Notes: generated by a model from the sequence alone, not told the origin. Shown: positions 48,556-60,715, counted from the stretch's first letter. The stretch is 64,000 nucleotides of DNA from Melieria omissa (GCA_963971225.1 OZ020269.1:82994450-83058449), one strand, 5' to 3'. Numbers and translations are program-made.

Positions 48556-49116
48556 TATAGTCATAGAAATCCTATCACAGACTATGTGACTGTGTCACAA
48601 AAATGTGACGAAGACGTTTAGGGTGTGTGACATCACTGCAGGCCATGTTTATTTAAAAGTGTCACAGCCATTGTTGCGAACTTAGTGCGATTCGCACTTA
48701 ATTTAGTGCTTTTTGTCTTTAATAGTTGTCCCAATGTTGCACGGAGCATTGGGACATCTACAAACATTTCCTCTTTTTTTGCTCATCAGTGCTTTTTGAG
48801 TAGAAAAACGTGGTTTATAGTGCTTTCTAAAAATGAAAAGTTGGCAACACTGATCACAGCACCACATGTACAAAACTTGTGGTAGAGTGTCACAGTCAGA
48901 GTGTAACAGTGTCAGGAAAAGTATAACAATTTGTGACTGCGGCACTGCTATAGTGTCACAGATAGAATGACAAAATGGGATGGAGTTTTAAAAAATGTGA
49001 GCATTTCAAACTGTTACAGGTCGTGTTCCAAGTTGTCACAGACTAATTACAGGGTATCTTAAGCTCAACTGCTTAAAAAATCTGCGGATCGACTGGCAAT
49101 GTGTCACAATCTTAGT
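48556..49116. repeat. TGTGACAG-rich repeat array, left part
   Basis: The words TGTCACAG/GTGACAG recur every 10-30 bp. A longer unit (TGGAGTTTTAA, TTTCAAACTG, AAGTTGTCACAGACTAATTA, CAGGGTATCTTAAGCT) starts at about 48976 and reappears at about 54370 and 55216, beyond the hAT insertion. Confidence 0.75.
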
Positions 49117-50254
49117 TACACAATCAGTGGCGTAGCGTGGGTATCGGCTGCCCGGGGCGGAAGACAATTTTGCCGCCCTCTTAATTAGGTATTTCAATTT
49201 AATGTATACTATACATTATATACATTAATTCTAGAGAACTTTTCGGCAAGAACAGTCATCATTATTTTGCATTAAACAGGTTAGATTTTAAATAAAAAAG
49301 TTTATTTGTTTTACAATCACGTTTATTAATACAAAAATTCTTACTTCAACCATTGATATAACAGGTAGTTACATAGGTATTATTTAATCATGTCGATCGT
49401 CGAGGTGATTAAATAATTAGCGAATTGAATATAAAACGAAATTTTTAATTAGAACTAGGATGATACTATTAAGTAATATTTATATCTTTATTGAAAAATA
49501 ATATAAGTAGGTACTTGTTGGAGTTAAAAACAAAACTTCCGGATTTAATTAAAAATTAATACGTCTACTTTTTTTAAGAGCTAAGTCTTTTATTGCACCA
49601 TCAATGTCTATAGCATCACACACCTCTTGTTCAATAGATAAGATAGCCAAATTTGTTAGTCTTAGAGTACTCATTGTCGACCTTAAATAATTTTTAATTA
49701 ATTTCAATTTCGAAAAACTTCTCTCACAGCTGGCATTGCTTATGGCAACTGTAAAAAATATTCGCAGCATGATTAAAATATTGGGCAGAGTGTCTTCAAG
49801 CTTAGATTTTACAATAAACTTAAATAATTCAAGTGAGTCTGCATTCATTAATTTATTTTCGTTGCCTGTAGCAGCAACGAAAGTCCGCAGTCGAAGTTGT
49901 TCCAGCTTGAAATCCTGCTCGTCAATTTCAACAGATGCGTAGTCTAGATTACATTTAGTGCTGTCTGGATCTAATAATATAGCCGACGTTAGATAAGCAA
50001 ACTTATCGGACAATTTCTGTAGCTGATGAAAACGCTCATTAATTTCTACAATAATTCTATCTAACGAAGAAAACAGCTTTCGTCTCAACTCATTTTCACA
50101 AGACAAGTTAGCATCTCTAGTTCCGTCTTCAAAAATATGCTTTCTTGTTATGCGCCTCTGAGGTTCTACGGAAATTCCGAGCTCTTCACACATATTTTTT
50201 GCATAACTTACAGCGCCATCTGCCCATTCCTCTCGTTTCTCTGTCAGTATCATA

Positions 50255-51564
50255 ACGTTTGGTGAATGAAATCCGAACAAACACAAAATGAATTAAAAAA
50301 TGGTATAACACATGATGAACGCTTGTTTTTACATTTTATTAAAAAAGTTCAATATGTAATTGAAATTTACAAAAAAGTTTCAATTCCATTGCGGTTTGCT
50401 TTTCGCACTTTTTTTGACGGGTCCTTCATCGACTGCTGAACTCCAAATGTATTTATTGTTTTTAGCTCTTTTTTAATTTTATTAATTAAGCAATTTACAT
50501 TTTTAGGTCGATATGCATTGCTGTAAACCTTCCTCTTAAGTTTAGCCCAAAAATTTTCGATTGGTGGCAATTGTAGGACATTCGGCGGATTTAAGTTCTT
50601 CAGCACATATTCAATTCCACGTTCCTTTAAAGCATCGAGAGATGCGTTAGCGTAATGTGCAGATGCCAGGTCTGGCCAAAAAATTATTTTATCCCGTCGG
50701 TGATGCTTATTGATGAAGTCTCCAAGCACCGGTATGCACTTTTCCCTGTAAGTCTGCGATGTCACCGCCAAGCCTCCTTTGAAAAATACGGGGTCGCTGA
50801 TTCCACGTTCGCTAATACCCAACCACAACAAAACCTTCGCTCGGAACTTAGTCTTATGTATATAATTGTTCTTATCTGGTGCTTTCACATTAGAGGACCC
50901 AAAATAATATTTTTGCTGCCACTCGTTGCCTTCAATCGTAAAGTAGGACTCATCGTCCATCACACAAATATATGAAGAATTGGGTGCAAAATAACTTTTC
51001 GAAAGTTTTCTTTATCTGGTTTTCATGATTTTTAATTGTTTTTGGGTATTATATGGAGCCGATTTTGTTGCTTTGCGTTGAATGTCCATTAATTGTAAAT
51101 ACTTTTTAATTGTATTCTTGCCCACTTCGTATCTTTTGGCTAACTGTCTGTAAGATTTTGCACTTCGACCCAGAGTTTCAGCTTTCAGGAGAGCGCGAAC
51201 TTTGGAGTCATTAAACACACATTTTTTCCCAGAACCCGTTTTTCTTTCTATGTTTTCTTTATTCTCTATGACTTTAATCGTATTATATAAAAAAGTTTTT
51301 TTAAACCCCATTTTTTTGAAATGGTGAAAATTGTCATTTTTCTTTTTGTTTGGATTTCTTTCGAAAAATTTACAAATCAATTCCCGACATTGTGCTTCGT
51401 TCAGTGACGTTTTCGCGACTAATTATTTCATGACAAACATAAAAAATATACAAAATAAATATAAAACACCACGCTTGCTTCGCCAATTTAAAATTTTTGA
51501 AAAGAATTACAGGTTGCTTTGCACGCTTCATTTTAAATTTGTTCGGATTTCATTCACCATACGT
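50255..51564 (-). mobile_element. Tc1/mariner-superfamily DD37E element nested in the hAT
   Basis: Left ACGTTTGGTGAATGAAATCC and reversed right ACGTATGGTGAATGAAATCC continue as GAACAAA on both sides, giving about 36-bp inverted termini with few mismatches. TA flanks at 50253-50254 and 51565-51566 lie within a CATATG-like target. 1310 bp. Collapsing the duplication leaves the host hAT frame uninterrupted, which confirms the boundaries. Confidence 0.92.
50367..51431 (-). pseudogene. DD37E transposase, nearly intact
   Basis: A paired HTH region (NEAQCRELICKFFERNP, then KSYRQLAKRYEVGKNTIKKY) precedes the catalytic domain. D1 lies in MDDESYFTIEG, D2 in IFWPDLASAHYA, and the final E in LPPIENFWAKLKRK, with 37 residues between D2 and E, the spacing of the ITmD37E group known from mosquitoes. 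One frame spans the whole region, broken by TAA at 51012-51014. The likely ATG (51429-51431) is followed two codons later by another TAA, so its start is uncertain. About 350 codons, as expected for the family. Confidence 0.85.
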
Positions 51565-53477
51565 TATGCAAAGAATTTACTTTCTGAGCGCACATTCTAA
51601 TGTCAAGTCCCTTTGTTTGTAAATATTTTTGTGCATCATTCACTTCATGTAGCACCGGTTGCCAAAGGCCCAAAAAACAAAGAAAGGAAAATGACTGCAT
51701 CAAAACTAGTAAAGCTCCTGCATCTGTCCTAGTGTTTAAGCTTTCACCTGCCTCTGTCAGTTTTTCCAAAGTGACGAGAATGTCTTTGTAATGATTCCAT
51801 GTCATATTTACGGCACCGCCTCTTGCACTCCACCGTGTGTCTTGAACCCTTTTTAAGCTTTTGCCTGTAGCTGCTATCAGAACTTCCCAACGATGTGTCG
51901 ATGTGGGAAAAAATTAATAACAACGTTCTAAAGTGCCGAAAAAAGTTACTGAACTCGCCTCAACTGAGGCAGCGTGTAAGCAAACTAGGTTTAACGAATG
52001 ATTTGAGCAAGGTACGAATTCAGCTTTAGGGTTTATTTCTGGAATTCTTTGCTGAACTCCTGAATGCTTTCCAGCCATAACAGCAGCATTATCATACGCT
52101 TGGCCTCTACAGTTGCTTATGTCTAGGCCATCAGCTTGAAGCTTGTTCAAAATCATGTTTGAAAATCCTTCAGCAGTTTTGTCTTTAGTTTCAATGAAAT
52201 CTATAAAAGATTCCACTACTTTTACTTCCTCATTTTCAATTAGTACGTATCTTAATACCTGACTTGTTTGATCTTTATGAGAAAGGTCTGGAGTGCTGTC
52301 GAATATAATCGAATAATACTTAGCCCTTTTTATTTGTTCGATGATATGTTGGCGAACATTATTCCCTAAAATGGCAATAAATTCGTTTTGTATTTGTGGT
52401 GACATATAAGTGATTGTTTTCGCGCACATTTTAGATCTTCCAAGATGTTCACGAAGTACAGGATCGTATTTTGCAATTAAATGAACCAATTCCAAAAAGT
52501 TTCCTCTATTGGTACTGGTGTCGTTTTCTATATGTCCACGTAAAGCCAAATTTTGTTTGGCAAGGAATTTTATAATATCAAACATTCTGATAAGAATTTC
52601 CCGCCATTTCTTTGTTTCCTTTGCCACTATATTTTGCTCTTTCTTGTCAATAGTCTGTCCTTTTTGAAGTCTGCATTCCAACTCCTTCCATTTGTAATAA
52701 TTTTGGTTGTGTAGTACACTTGATTCGTGATTTAAAACCTTAGGATTTAATTTCCACCACGTATTAAATCCATCAGATGAGCAAAATTTAGATCCATTCG
52801 GTGTATTTACATTCTCAAATAAACGACAGCAAAAGCAAAATAATGATGCTTTGGATGGAGAATAAGCCATCCAGGTACGTAAAACTTTTTCGCCGTTTGT
52901 CAATGTACGGTAAAACCAATCCTGAGTAAGCCGTCTTGTCTCTCCTTTTAATGTCAATGACCACGAATCTGAACGTTTTACTGTTGAAGTTTCAGCGAAG
53001 TTAGTATTAATATGCTGAACAATTTCCTGTCCTTGCTGAATGAGATTCAATCGCATATTGACGTCTATGTGTTCAGGCCATTTTCCAATATCGTCGAAAT
53101 TTTGGTATTGAACAGCAGACAATGCCGATAGTGTATTAATCTCTGTTTCGGAGCTATGCATGTCCATGTCTGGACATACAGATGGAGACTCTAATTCTGT
53201 GGATGTTGTTGGAATTTCATCTTTAGGAACAATGTCAACACTTCCAACGGGTACCAAATTAACATTGTCAAGTTCTTGTACTTCTTCAGCTTGTTCTGGG
53301 TTTGAAAGTCCAGTTGACTGTGATGAATTTAAGTCTAATGTAGAATCTGACGTCTCAGGAACAACACTTTTCACATATTTAAGTAAAGTTCCTTCATTTG
53401 CTCTAATATTTTCCAACTTAGCTTTTCTCTTATTACGGTAAGATGCCCCACATTCTTTTACTCTTAATTTTTGATGC

Positions 53478-54200
53478 TAAAATAAAAAAAAATTTTAATG
53501 ATTTACAAAAGAAACTAGTTAGAGTTACAAAAGAAACTATCGAACATTTCAAAAACTAGGTATATTGTACAGCACATCTATCTATAGGCAAAAATCTGAA
53601 AACCGTAAATATTTGTTCGGAACCCTGGGTATGCGAGTGTAAAACTCGTACATGGCCGGATTTCAATAAATTAAAGCTTGAACAACATATCAGACAGTCC
53701 AACATACAATTACATAAATAAAATATTTAATACTCACACAGTTGAATGTAGGTACAAGTAGCGGAAAATTCAAATTTTCACAAAGTTAACCAATAATTTC
53801 ATAACCACTACACGTACTTATTTGTACAAAAATCACAGTTACGAAACAGTGTGAACTAACCAACTGAAGATCTATGAATAAAACTTTCTTTGAATTTTCA
53901 AAGCATCACAAAGCATCAAAGCAGCAAGTCAGAATAGACGGTGTTGCCATTCGCTACAAAATATCATTCAAAGAAAGGGGATTACCCGAATTCGTCACAG
54001 AATAAGTAATGAAAAATTCCGTACTCTTTTCAGTTGTGGCGAATTTATAGTTGCGTTAAAAATATGAAATGGTTCAAATATTTACAAAATATATTTTATT
54101 ATTTACTGTGAAATTTTGTCGCCCCCTAAAAAGTGCCGCCCCCTAAAAAGTGCCGCCCGGGGCGGGCCGCCCCCACCGACCCCACTACGCTACGCCACTG
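53478..54200 (-). other. hAT 5' non-coding region with probable intron
   Basis: Between the transposase exon acceptor and the terminal repeat no long frame is open. The subterminal region has a duplicated word, GCCGCCCCCTAAAAAGT, repeated near 54120-54155. Confidence 0.6.
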
Positions 54201-54208
54201 TACACAAT

Positions 54209-55370
54209 ATCACAACCTGTTTAAGACCGTACAACAAAGTCTCTCACGAACCATTTTAAAGATATCCGTTTGTAACATGGACTTTTCCACGCACTTTGTG
54301 ACAGATGGTCAGCATATGACAGACAGAGTGTCATAGATAGTAGGACAGAACTTTATATGCTGTGCTGTGAGACGGACTTTTAAGGAAGTGACTATTTCAA
54401 ACCGACTGACTGACAAACTGAGATCTTGTCACAAGTTGTCACAGATTGATTAGAGGGTATCGTAAGCTTAACTGTTTAAACATTTTGCAGATCAAATGAC
54501 AATGTGTCGAAAATTAAGTGACTCAGAATCACAAAATGTTAGAGACTGTACGACAAAGTCCCTCAATAACTACAAACAAAATATTTTTTTTTAAAACAGT
54601 CACATTATGCCAAACACTGTGTGACAGAGGTCATAGAACATATGATAGACAGAGATAGTGTGACAGATAGTATAACAGAGTATGATATGCCGTGTGACAG
54701 TGTTTTAAAAAGCGTGCTCGTGGGACAAAGTGTCACAGACTGTGTTGTCGAGTGTTAGAGACTATGTTCCAAAACGTCAAACAGAGTTTTTAAGGGGCTA
54801 TTAATTTAAAGTTGTCGCAGATAGTGTGACAAAGTTTAAAAGTTATGTATCGGGCAGGTTTGTCTTCCATTCGAATAAGCGGCAAAAAACAATATTTAAG
54901 CTTATATAAGAATACATCGAATCATTCAATCTTGAAACTCACGCGCACACTCCACTTCACGCTCCACTGTCATCGCATTTCCCGACTGTGTGTCGTGCAG
55001 ATTTGCAATTGAATTTTTTTCATTTTCACTTAATTGCCATGCAATACTGTTGTGTTGCTATTATAGTTGTTGCAATATTTATTTTTAAACTTACAAAGTA
55101 CCCAGCATTGCTGGGGGTAAAAATTAGACGAGAATTGGCAGAGTATAAAAGCGCAGGGATTTCTTTAAAGTTTTAAAGTGTGCGAGAATATAATTGGAGC
55201 ATATTTGATTGACATGAGACGGAGTTTTAAAGATGTGACTATTTCAAACCGTCTGACTGACAAACTGCGATTGTGTCACAAGTTGTCACAGACTGATTAC
55301 AGGGTATTTTAAGCTTAACTGTTTAAACAATTTGCAGACCGAATAACAGTGTGTCGAAAATTTAGCTTAA
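54209..55370. repeat. TGTGACAG-rich repeat array, right part
   Basis: Continues the array at 48556-49116. Units at about 54370-54512 and 55216-55362 share CGGAGTTTTAA, GTGACTATTTCAAACCG, CTGACTGACAAACTG, AAGTTGTCACAGA, TAAGCTTAACTGTTTAAACA, TTTGCAGA and CAGTGTGTCGAAAAT. A hairpin CCCAGC-ATT-GCTGGG lies at 55101-55115. Confidence 0.75.
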
Positions 55371-58300
55371 AAGTCCTTAAAACTTCTTTCATGTTCAGGA
55401 TTGAAGCATAATTTTGTAGCATTTGTAAACATTTAAATTTAATGTAAACGAGTACCACGTCCATTTGACGCATTACACTGTCATAAGACTCACAAGTTGG
55501 CCCAATACTTAAGTGCCCTTATATCCCCAGTGCTATGGTTTCAGCATTTTTGTTTTTATTCGTACATTTCGCAGACAAACCGACAAACCGACAAACAGAC
55601 AAACATTTTCGAATACATAATGGATTTCGTTTCCATAAAGAATTGTAGAGAAAAAATCAAATGAAACTTAAAAAGTATTTAGAAAAAATTGTTGCCCGTT
55701 TGCGTGTGTGCACTAACACCACTTCAATTTTAATGATTTGTTTATTTATGCGCCTCCACCGCTCCGGTCCCTCTTGGGCGATCCAACTCGCTCGCTTGCA
55801 TGTGGCTGCTGACTCGCAGTCGTCTGTATGGATTTTTTCAGTCGGCTTTTCGCATTACCAGGCGTTGACGTTTACTTTTATGATTGCTGCTTTTATTGTT
55901 GTTGTTGTTATATTTGCTGTTGATTTGTTTATTACATTTGCTCTCACGTTGTTGTGGTTGCTTTTGGTACTGCACGTGATTTTTTACAGCAACGACCAAA
56001 AGCCAACAAAATTCGTATTTGAAAGTTATAAAGCTTGAAACAACAACTTCCAACAACAGCAAATTTGTTTCTCACATTTTATAATTGAAATATGGCTGCT
56101 TTAGGTTGAGATAAACAATTTTGTCTTTAATTACCATCGTAGTGGCTCCTAGATCGCATTTATTAAGTTTTCATTGAAGAAAATTGTATCAGATTTTTCC
56201 GGCACCAGGCAGCGTTGCCACGTGATTGTCAAGCGGTAAAGCAATCACGGCAAAGTGCAGCTTAAAGACGCTTGTTAGCCCTTTTTTAACTTGTCGGCAA
56301 TTTGAGTTGTTGCAGACAGCGTCTGGCTGGCAACGTGCAAGCGATTCGGCGGCTCGGAGCTGTCGCTGCTGCAGCCCTGTGGCGCATTTTGCATTTCCTA
56401 TGCTGTGCATCGTCGCTTGTTGCCCTCAAGTTTTTTCATTAAACAACGCAGCCGCCGTAAAGAAATGCAAATGAAATTGCACTTGAATTTGGCTGCGAAG
56501 TTGGGGAAAGATTTTCTTAAAAATTACTAACATACTTTAAGTGATTTACGTACAATTTGTGTGACGCTTAAGCGTTCGATAGCATCGAAAACTAATCGAG
56601 AGAAAACTCACCTGAAAGAGAACAAAGAGAGAAAAAATTGTTATTGAAAATTGCAGACTAAAGATTAACAAATATATGAGATTTAATAATTTGAATTGTT
56701 GTACATAAAGAATATATAATTATAGAAATAAATATTTAATCAAATAAAAACTATACTTTACTTAAAAGTGGATTTCTGTAAGCTGTAAGAGCTGATCTGG
56801 TTTTCCTTCATCTTTGTGTTAGAATAGCGAGTCTTAAGTGGCCTTTTTGAATTGGCTTAAATGTTTCATTCTACAATTTATGTTCCTAGAAAGTAATTTC
56901 ATCTTAACTTCTTAACTACTTAGTTACTTCTTAAAAAAAATCTGTTGGTATTTTATGGACCAAAATGGAGGCTATGATGAGATAAATAGAGATTCTCTCG
57001 ATCTAAACTATGCTTTAGGATTTACGTCAAATTTGTAGGTACTCCATTTGATGAAATTAAAGCATAAAATATTAAAAGAATAAAAAAATCGTTTAGTGAA
57101 TTTCTTAAAAAGCCTTCTGAGTCGTAAATGTAAGAAAAACCGAGAAAGTTTAGATTAGTCCTTAGTTGTGTTTCGGGAGGTCCCTTGTAGACTAAATGTA
57201 AGCACTCACTGACTCACTGCCTCTGAGTGCCTCTCCCACCTGTCTTGCGTTTCGTCACCATAAGCGAAAAATCCGAAAAAGTTGCTTCTCCGCTTTTCCT
57301 ACAAATGGCTTTCGCTGCGATTGGGAATCCAAATTTCCATTGCAAGTGGAATACGGAAATGTGTAGAAACAGCTGTGCTCCCCAACATTTTCCCAACGCC
57401 TAATGCACAAAACTTAAAAATGTAAAATAGAAGTGACATTTTTAGAGCAAAACCAACGGGGGGCCGAAGGAGCCACAGCCAGGACCACTGCGACTACAAC
57501 GAAATAATGAGCAAAGAGTGCGCAAGCAAGGACGGCGACGGCAGTCGGGTAGCGAAACATATTTACTGCTGCCAAATTGAATTTTCGTTAAAGAAAAGTG
57601 AAGAAGCGTGCGCCCTACAAACGGTCGATTCCGGCGACAAAGCTCGAGCCTCAAGGCTCGACCGACCGGGAGGGGTGCGCGATAAGATGAAAATATGCCG
57701 TTGCAAACGGGCGAGAGCGAGTATTGTGTGGAAATAAATAAAACGCTTATGCAAACAGCATTGAAATTCAAACTACTGCTTAGCCCAATCCAGTCTCCGT
57801 CGCCCCCGATGTCACTTTGTTGTTAGTGCTGCGCACATTTTGACCACCCGCTGCCGCTGTTGCTGCCAACTTTTCGGTGCAATTGACAACAGGCAACCCA
57901 CATGTGCGTTCGGTTTATGGGAAAGTGCCGCCCAAAACCACCCACCGCCCACCGCCCACCCCACCCACTTTCACATATGAAATAATCCACTTTGTCAGGG
58001 CAATACACAGAAATATAAAATAATTGGAAGTTGTTGTTATTGTTGCTGCTGCGTTGGTTAGTTGGTTCGTTCGTTCGTTCGTCGGCAGTTGGTTGGGTGT
58101 TGTTGTTGTGTTGCTCGCTTGTTAGGCAGCTCATTGTTTGTTGATGCTCGGCGTTGCTGCAGTTTGCAATGACGAAGAAAACGTGGTGAAAGAAAACGCC
58201 AAAGAAAAATAGAAAATCCGTTGATTGCATGCATGCAAGCAACAACAACAACAACTAAGGCGAAATTTGTTATTTGGATTTTTGCTGATGCCACTGCGAG

Positions 58301-59514
58301 TGCAACTGCTGCTTGTGCTTCTTCTTACACATTGCAGTGAAATCGCTGCCACTGCGAGTGCAGCAAAGAAAGTCAAAGCCAACCAAATCAACAACAACAA
58401 TATTGAAATGAAAACCAAAATACTGGAGTTGTGCATTTAATTAAGTTGCAGTCGGCAATTGTTGTTGTTGTTGCTATTATTGTTTATGTTGTTGTTGTGG
58501 GTTTTATTGCACTTCTTGTGCGATTGTTTTATTATTGTTGTTGCTGGCATTTTAGCATTTGTCAACAATGCCGGCGTTCTAGTTCTTTGGCCTTTATTGT
58601 AGTTCGAAACTCGTTTTGTGCTCTTCACTTTTTTATGCCGGTTGCTCCTTTCTCTCTCTTTCTCTTTTTCTATTTTACTCAATATTACACTCTCTGCCGG
58701 TTTGCGCTTTTCTTTCAAATTATTTATTACGTATTTGCTTGATTGAAGGATTTTTGAATCCAGTAAATTAAAGTGGAAGAATGTTAATAAAGAAACAAAG
58801 AAAAAAAGAAAGGTGTGTGCTTTGACATAGTTTTCAGCAAAGATGGCCAACCTGTTTCGTTGGTTATTGGATTGAACACACCAATAAGAGGATGCTTGGT
58901 TCGAATCTGGACTCAAACATTACAAAACTATGAATAAAACTTCTTCTTCGAGAAGTGCGCTTTCAGGAAGATCGAAACCTTATACAGGCGACCATCGACT
59001 ATTGGGAATGGAATGAAGGAGAAAGAAAAAAGAATGGCTTATGAACGGAAATTTCGATCGAATCTTTATGGTCAGGACATACCGGATAGTCGACTATAAA
59101 AACATTTTACTTGAACAAGGGAGCCCCACAACAACGTTTATTTGATTACTCCTACACGTGAAGGAAATTCTAAATTTTCGTAATTTATATAATTTATTAT
59201 ATAATTTATAACCTGATTAATAGAGGTATTCACGGCTAAGCAAAAAGAGTTACTTTTCCTTACTTCAGTTTTCTTTTTCTTTATTGAATCGATAATAACC
59301 GAGGTTCTTCTCTACTCTACACAGTATTACTTTCTTGCATTACTCGGTAAATTAAATTTAAATTAAAACTGTTAATTTTTACTAAGTAAAAATATCCTTC
59401 AACTTCAAGAAGTCTAGAAGAAGTAAAATATATAAGAGCTGGCTTTACCATAATAAAAGTGAAAGTCAAAACCTCAACGGTCGCCTTAAAAATTTACTTA
59501 TTTTAAATTAATTG
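55371..59514. other. intronic sequence, microsatellites, nothing recognised
   Basis: An 8-bp tandem (ACAAACCG-type) spans 55572-55604, a (TTCG)n run about 58065-58082, and GTTGTTGTT runs 58028-58110 and 58456-58500. Open frames at 57823-58254, 58437-58916 and 55661-56038 are low-complexity or unrecognised. Confidence 0.45.
55572..55604. repeat. 8-bp tandem repeat (CAGACAAA/CCGACAAA)
   Basis: Four consecutive octamers, GCAGACAAACCGACAAACCG then ACAAACAGACAAAC. Confidence 0.75.
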
Positions 59515-60660
59515 TACAGGGTTTTTCATTTCGAACCCAAAACGTTGGCGCCCGTTGGACAACCGCAGCTGTCATCTGTCGTTGCATATAAAAATGGACC
59601 GATTTAGCATCGCTCAACGTGTAAACATAGTGAAAATTCACTACAAAAATGGTAAAAATTTGAGCACCACTTTTCGCGCACTAAGGAAGGATTTCGGACG
59701 TCACGGAAGGCCTGTTTTGTCAACAATTTCGGATTTATTGGCGAAATTCGAACGAACTGGTTCTGCACAAGATGTACAGAGGCCAATACGTAATTGCCCT
59801 GCTCGTTCGGTCGAAAATATTGCTGCTGTAGCTACCAGTGTTGAAGATGACCCGAATTTATCGCTTCCCCGGCGTTCACAACAATTGGACATCTCCATCA
59901 CCTCAGTTTGGCGTATTTTGCATTTGGATTTGCATCATCATCCATACAAAGTTCAGTTGGTGCAGAAATTGGAGCCGGGAGATCACAGAATGCGTCGTAA
60001 CTACGCCGAATGGGTGCTTGAAAAACAGTCCGAAAATCTCAATTTTTCGCACACAATTTCTTCAGCGATGAACCACATTTTCACCTCGGCGGTTACGTTA
60101 ATAGTCAAAATTGTCCTGTGTGGGGCTCAGAAAATCCACACGTGGTTGTCGAGCGCCCAATGTATCCACCTAGAGTCACTCTTTGGTGTGCATTATGGTC
60201 CGGTGGTGTCATAGGGCCATATTTCTTTGAAAATGATGAAGGACCGACCGTTACCGTCAAGTCTGAGCGTTATGGCCGTATGATAACCGAGTATTTCTGG
60301 CCAGCGATCGAAGATATGGATGTGGAGGAGATGTAGTTTCACAAGACGGCGCTACATGCCACACAACACGACCGAACATGACAGAATTGCGAACCAGGTT
60401 CGATGAACGCATAATTTCGCGTTTTGTTGATGCCAATTGGCCGTCAAGATCGTGCGATCTGAATCCTTTGGACTTTTTTCTTTGGGGCTACGCGAAAGAC
60501 CAAGTCTATGCAGACAATCCGCAGCTCAAAAATAGCTCAAAAAATTTTATCGCAAAATTCGAAAAAAAAAACAATTGCGGCATTCGGAGTAAGTTTCCTT
60601 TAGTTTTGTTCAAACGCATCCAAGGCGACATCCTAAAAGTGATGGCGTAACTACAATGTA
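59515..60660 (+). mobile_element. rosa-like DD41D mariner element, 3' end lost
   Basis: The 5' end is probably near ACAGGGTTTTTCATTTCGAA (59515-59534), just before the transposase. No inverted copy of it is found after the coding region, where a TATG-type microsatellite starts at about 60661; the 3' terminus seems deleted. The transposase inside is decayed. Confidence 0.65.
59594..60650 (+). pseudogene. mariner transposase (DD41D, rosa-type), frameshifted
   Basis: ATG at 59594 opens MDRFSIAQRVNIVKIHYKNG, an HTH domain that continues with the linker ISITSVWRILHLDLHHHPYK. A -1 shift near 60057 moves the frame, giving FFSDEPHFHLGGYVNSQN (first D at 60067-60069), then WGSENPHVV and LWCALWSGGVIGPYFF. 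At 60333-60335 a TAG replaces the Trp codon of WFQQDGATCH and a second -1 shift follows; the second D is at 60345-60347. NWPSRSCDLNPLDFFLWGY carries the third D (60471-60473), 41 residues after the second. The C-terminus (to 60650) is shorter than usual. Non-functional. Confidence 0.8.
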
Positions 60661-60713
60661 TGTCTAATGTATGCATATATGTGTATATGTATACATATAA
60701 TGCATATATTATG
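60661..60713. repeat. TATG/TATA microsatellite
   Basis: Repeated ATGTATGCATATATGTG-type words between the mariner remnant and the following MITE. Confidence 0.6.
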
Positions 60714-60715
60714 TA

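Larger units (their letters stand above)
49549..53477 (-). pseudogene. hAT transposase (TTF-finger/DUF4371/ZMYM-like), nearly intact
   Basis: The main exon starts after a TTTTATTTTAG acceptor at about 53478 and reads CGASYRNKRKAKL, a TTF-type zinc-finger region (LFCFCCRLFENV...HESSVLHNQNYYKW), the catalytic-core segment YYSIIFDSTPDLSHKDQT, GQAYDNAAVMAGKHSGVQ with PCSNHSLNLV, then STHRWEVL and DTRWSARGGAV. It ends with the dimerisation domain containing SNASCERSFSKLKLIK. A single in-frame TAA (51914-51916, after ERCY) and the nested element (50255-51564) break it. Either side of the nested element the frame is continuous (VNSL to ILTEKREEW). About 870 codons after excluding the insertion. Non-functional as it stands; a 5' exon or UTR intron upstream is likely. 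Confidence 0.85.
49125..54200 (-). mobile_element. hAT transposon, both ends and 8-bp TSD intact, with nested element
   Basis: Left CAGTGGCGTAGCGTGGGTAT and reversed right CAGTGGCGTAGCGTAGTGGG share a 14-bp inverted terminus, followed by GC-rich subterminal CCCGGGGCGG/CCGCCCGGGGCGG. Perfect 8-bp duplication TACACAAT at 49117-49124 and 54201-54208. Without the nested 1310-bp element and its extra TA it is 3764 bp. It lies within the TGTGACAG array, whose units resume on the far side. Transposase on the minus strand. Confidence 0.92.

Noticed and set aside
55101..55115. Hairpin CCCAGC-ATT-GCTGGG as a Helitron 3' end
   Set aside because: No CTRR terminus follows and no TC start was located.
58437..58916. 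Minus-strand frame of 159 codons
   Set aside because: N/K/R-rich translation of CAA and AAG-type simple sequence; no domain.
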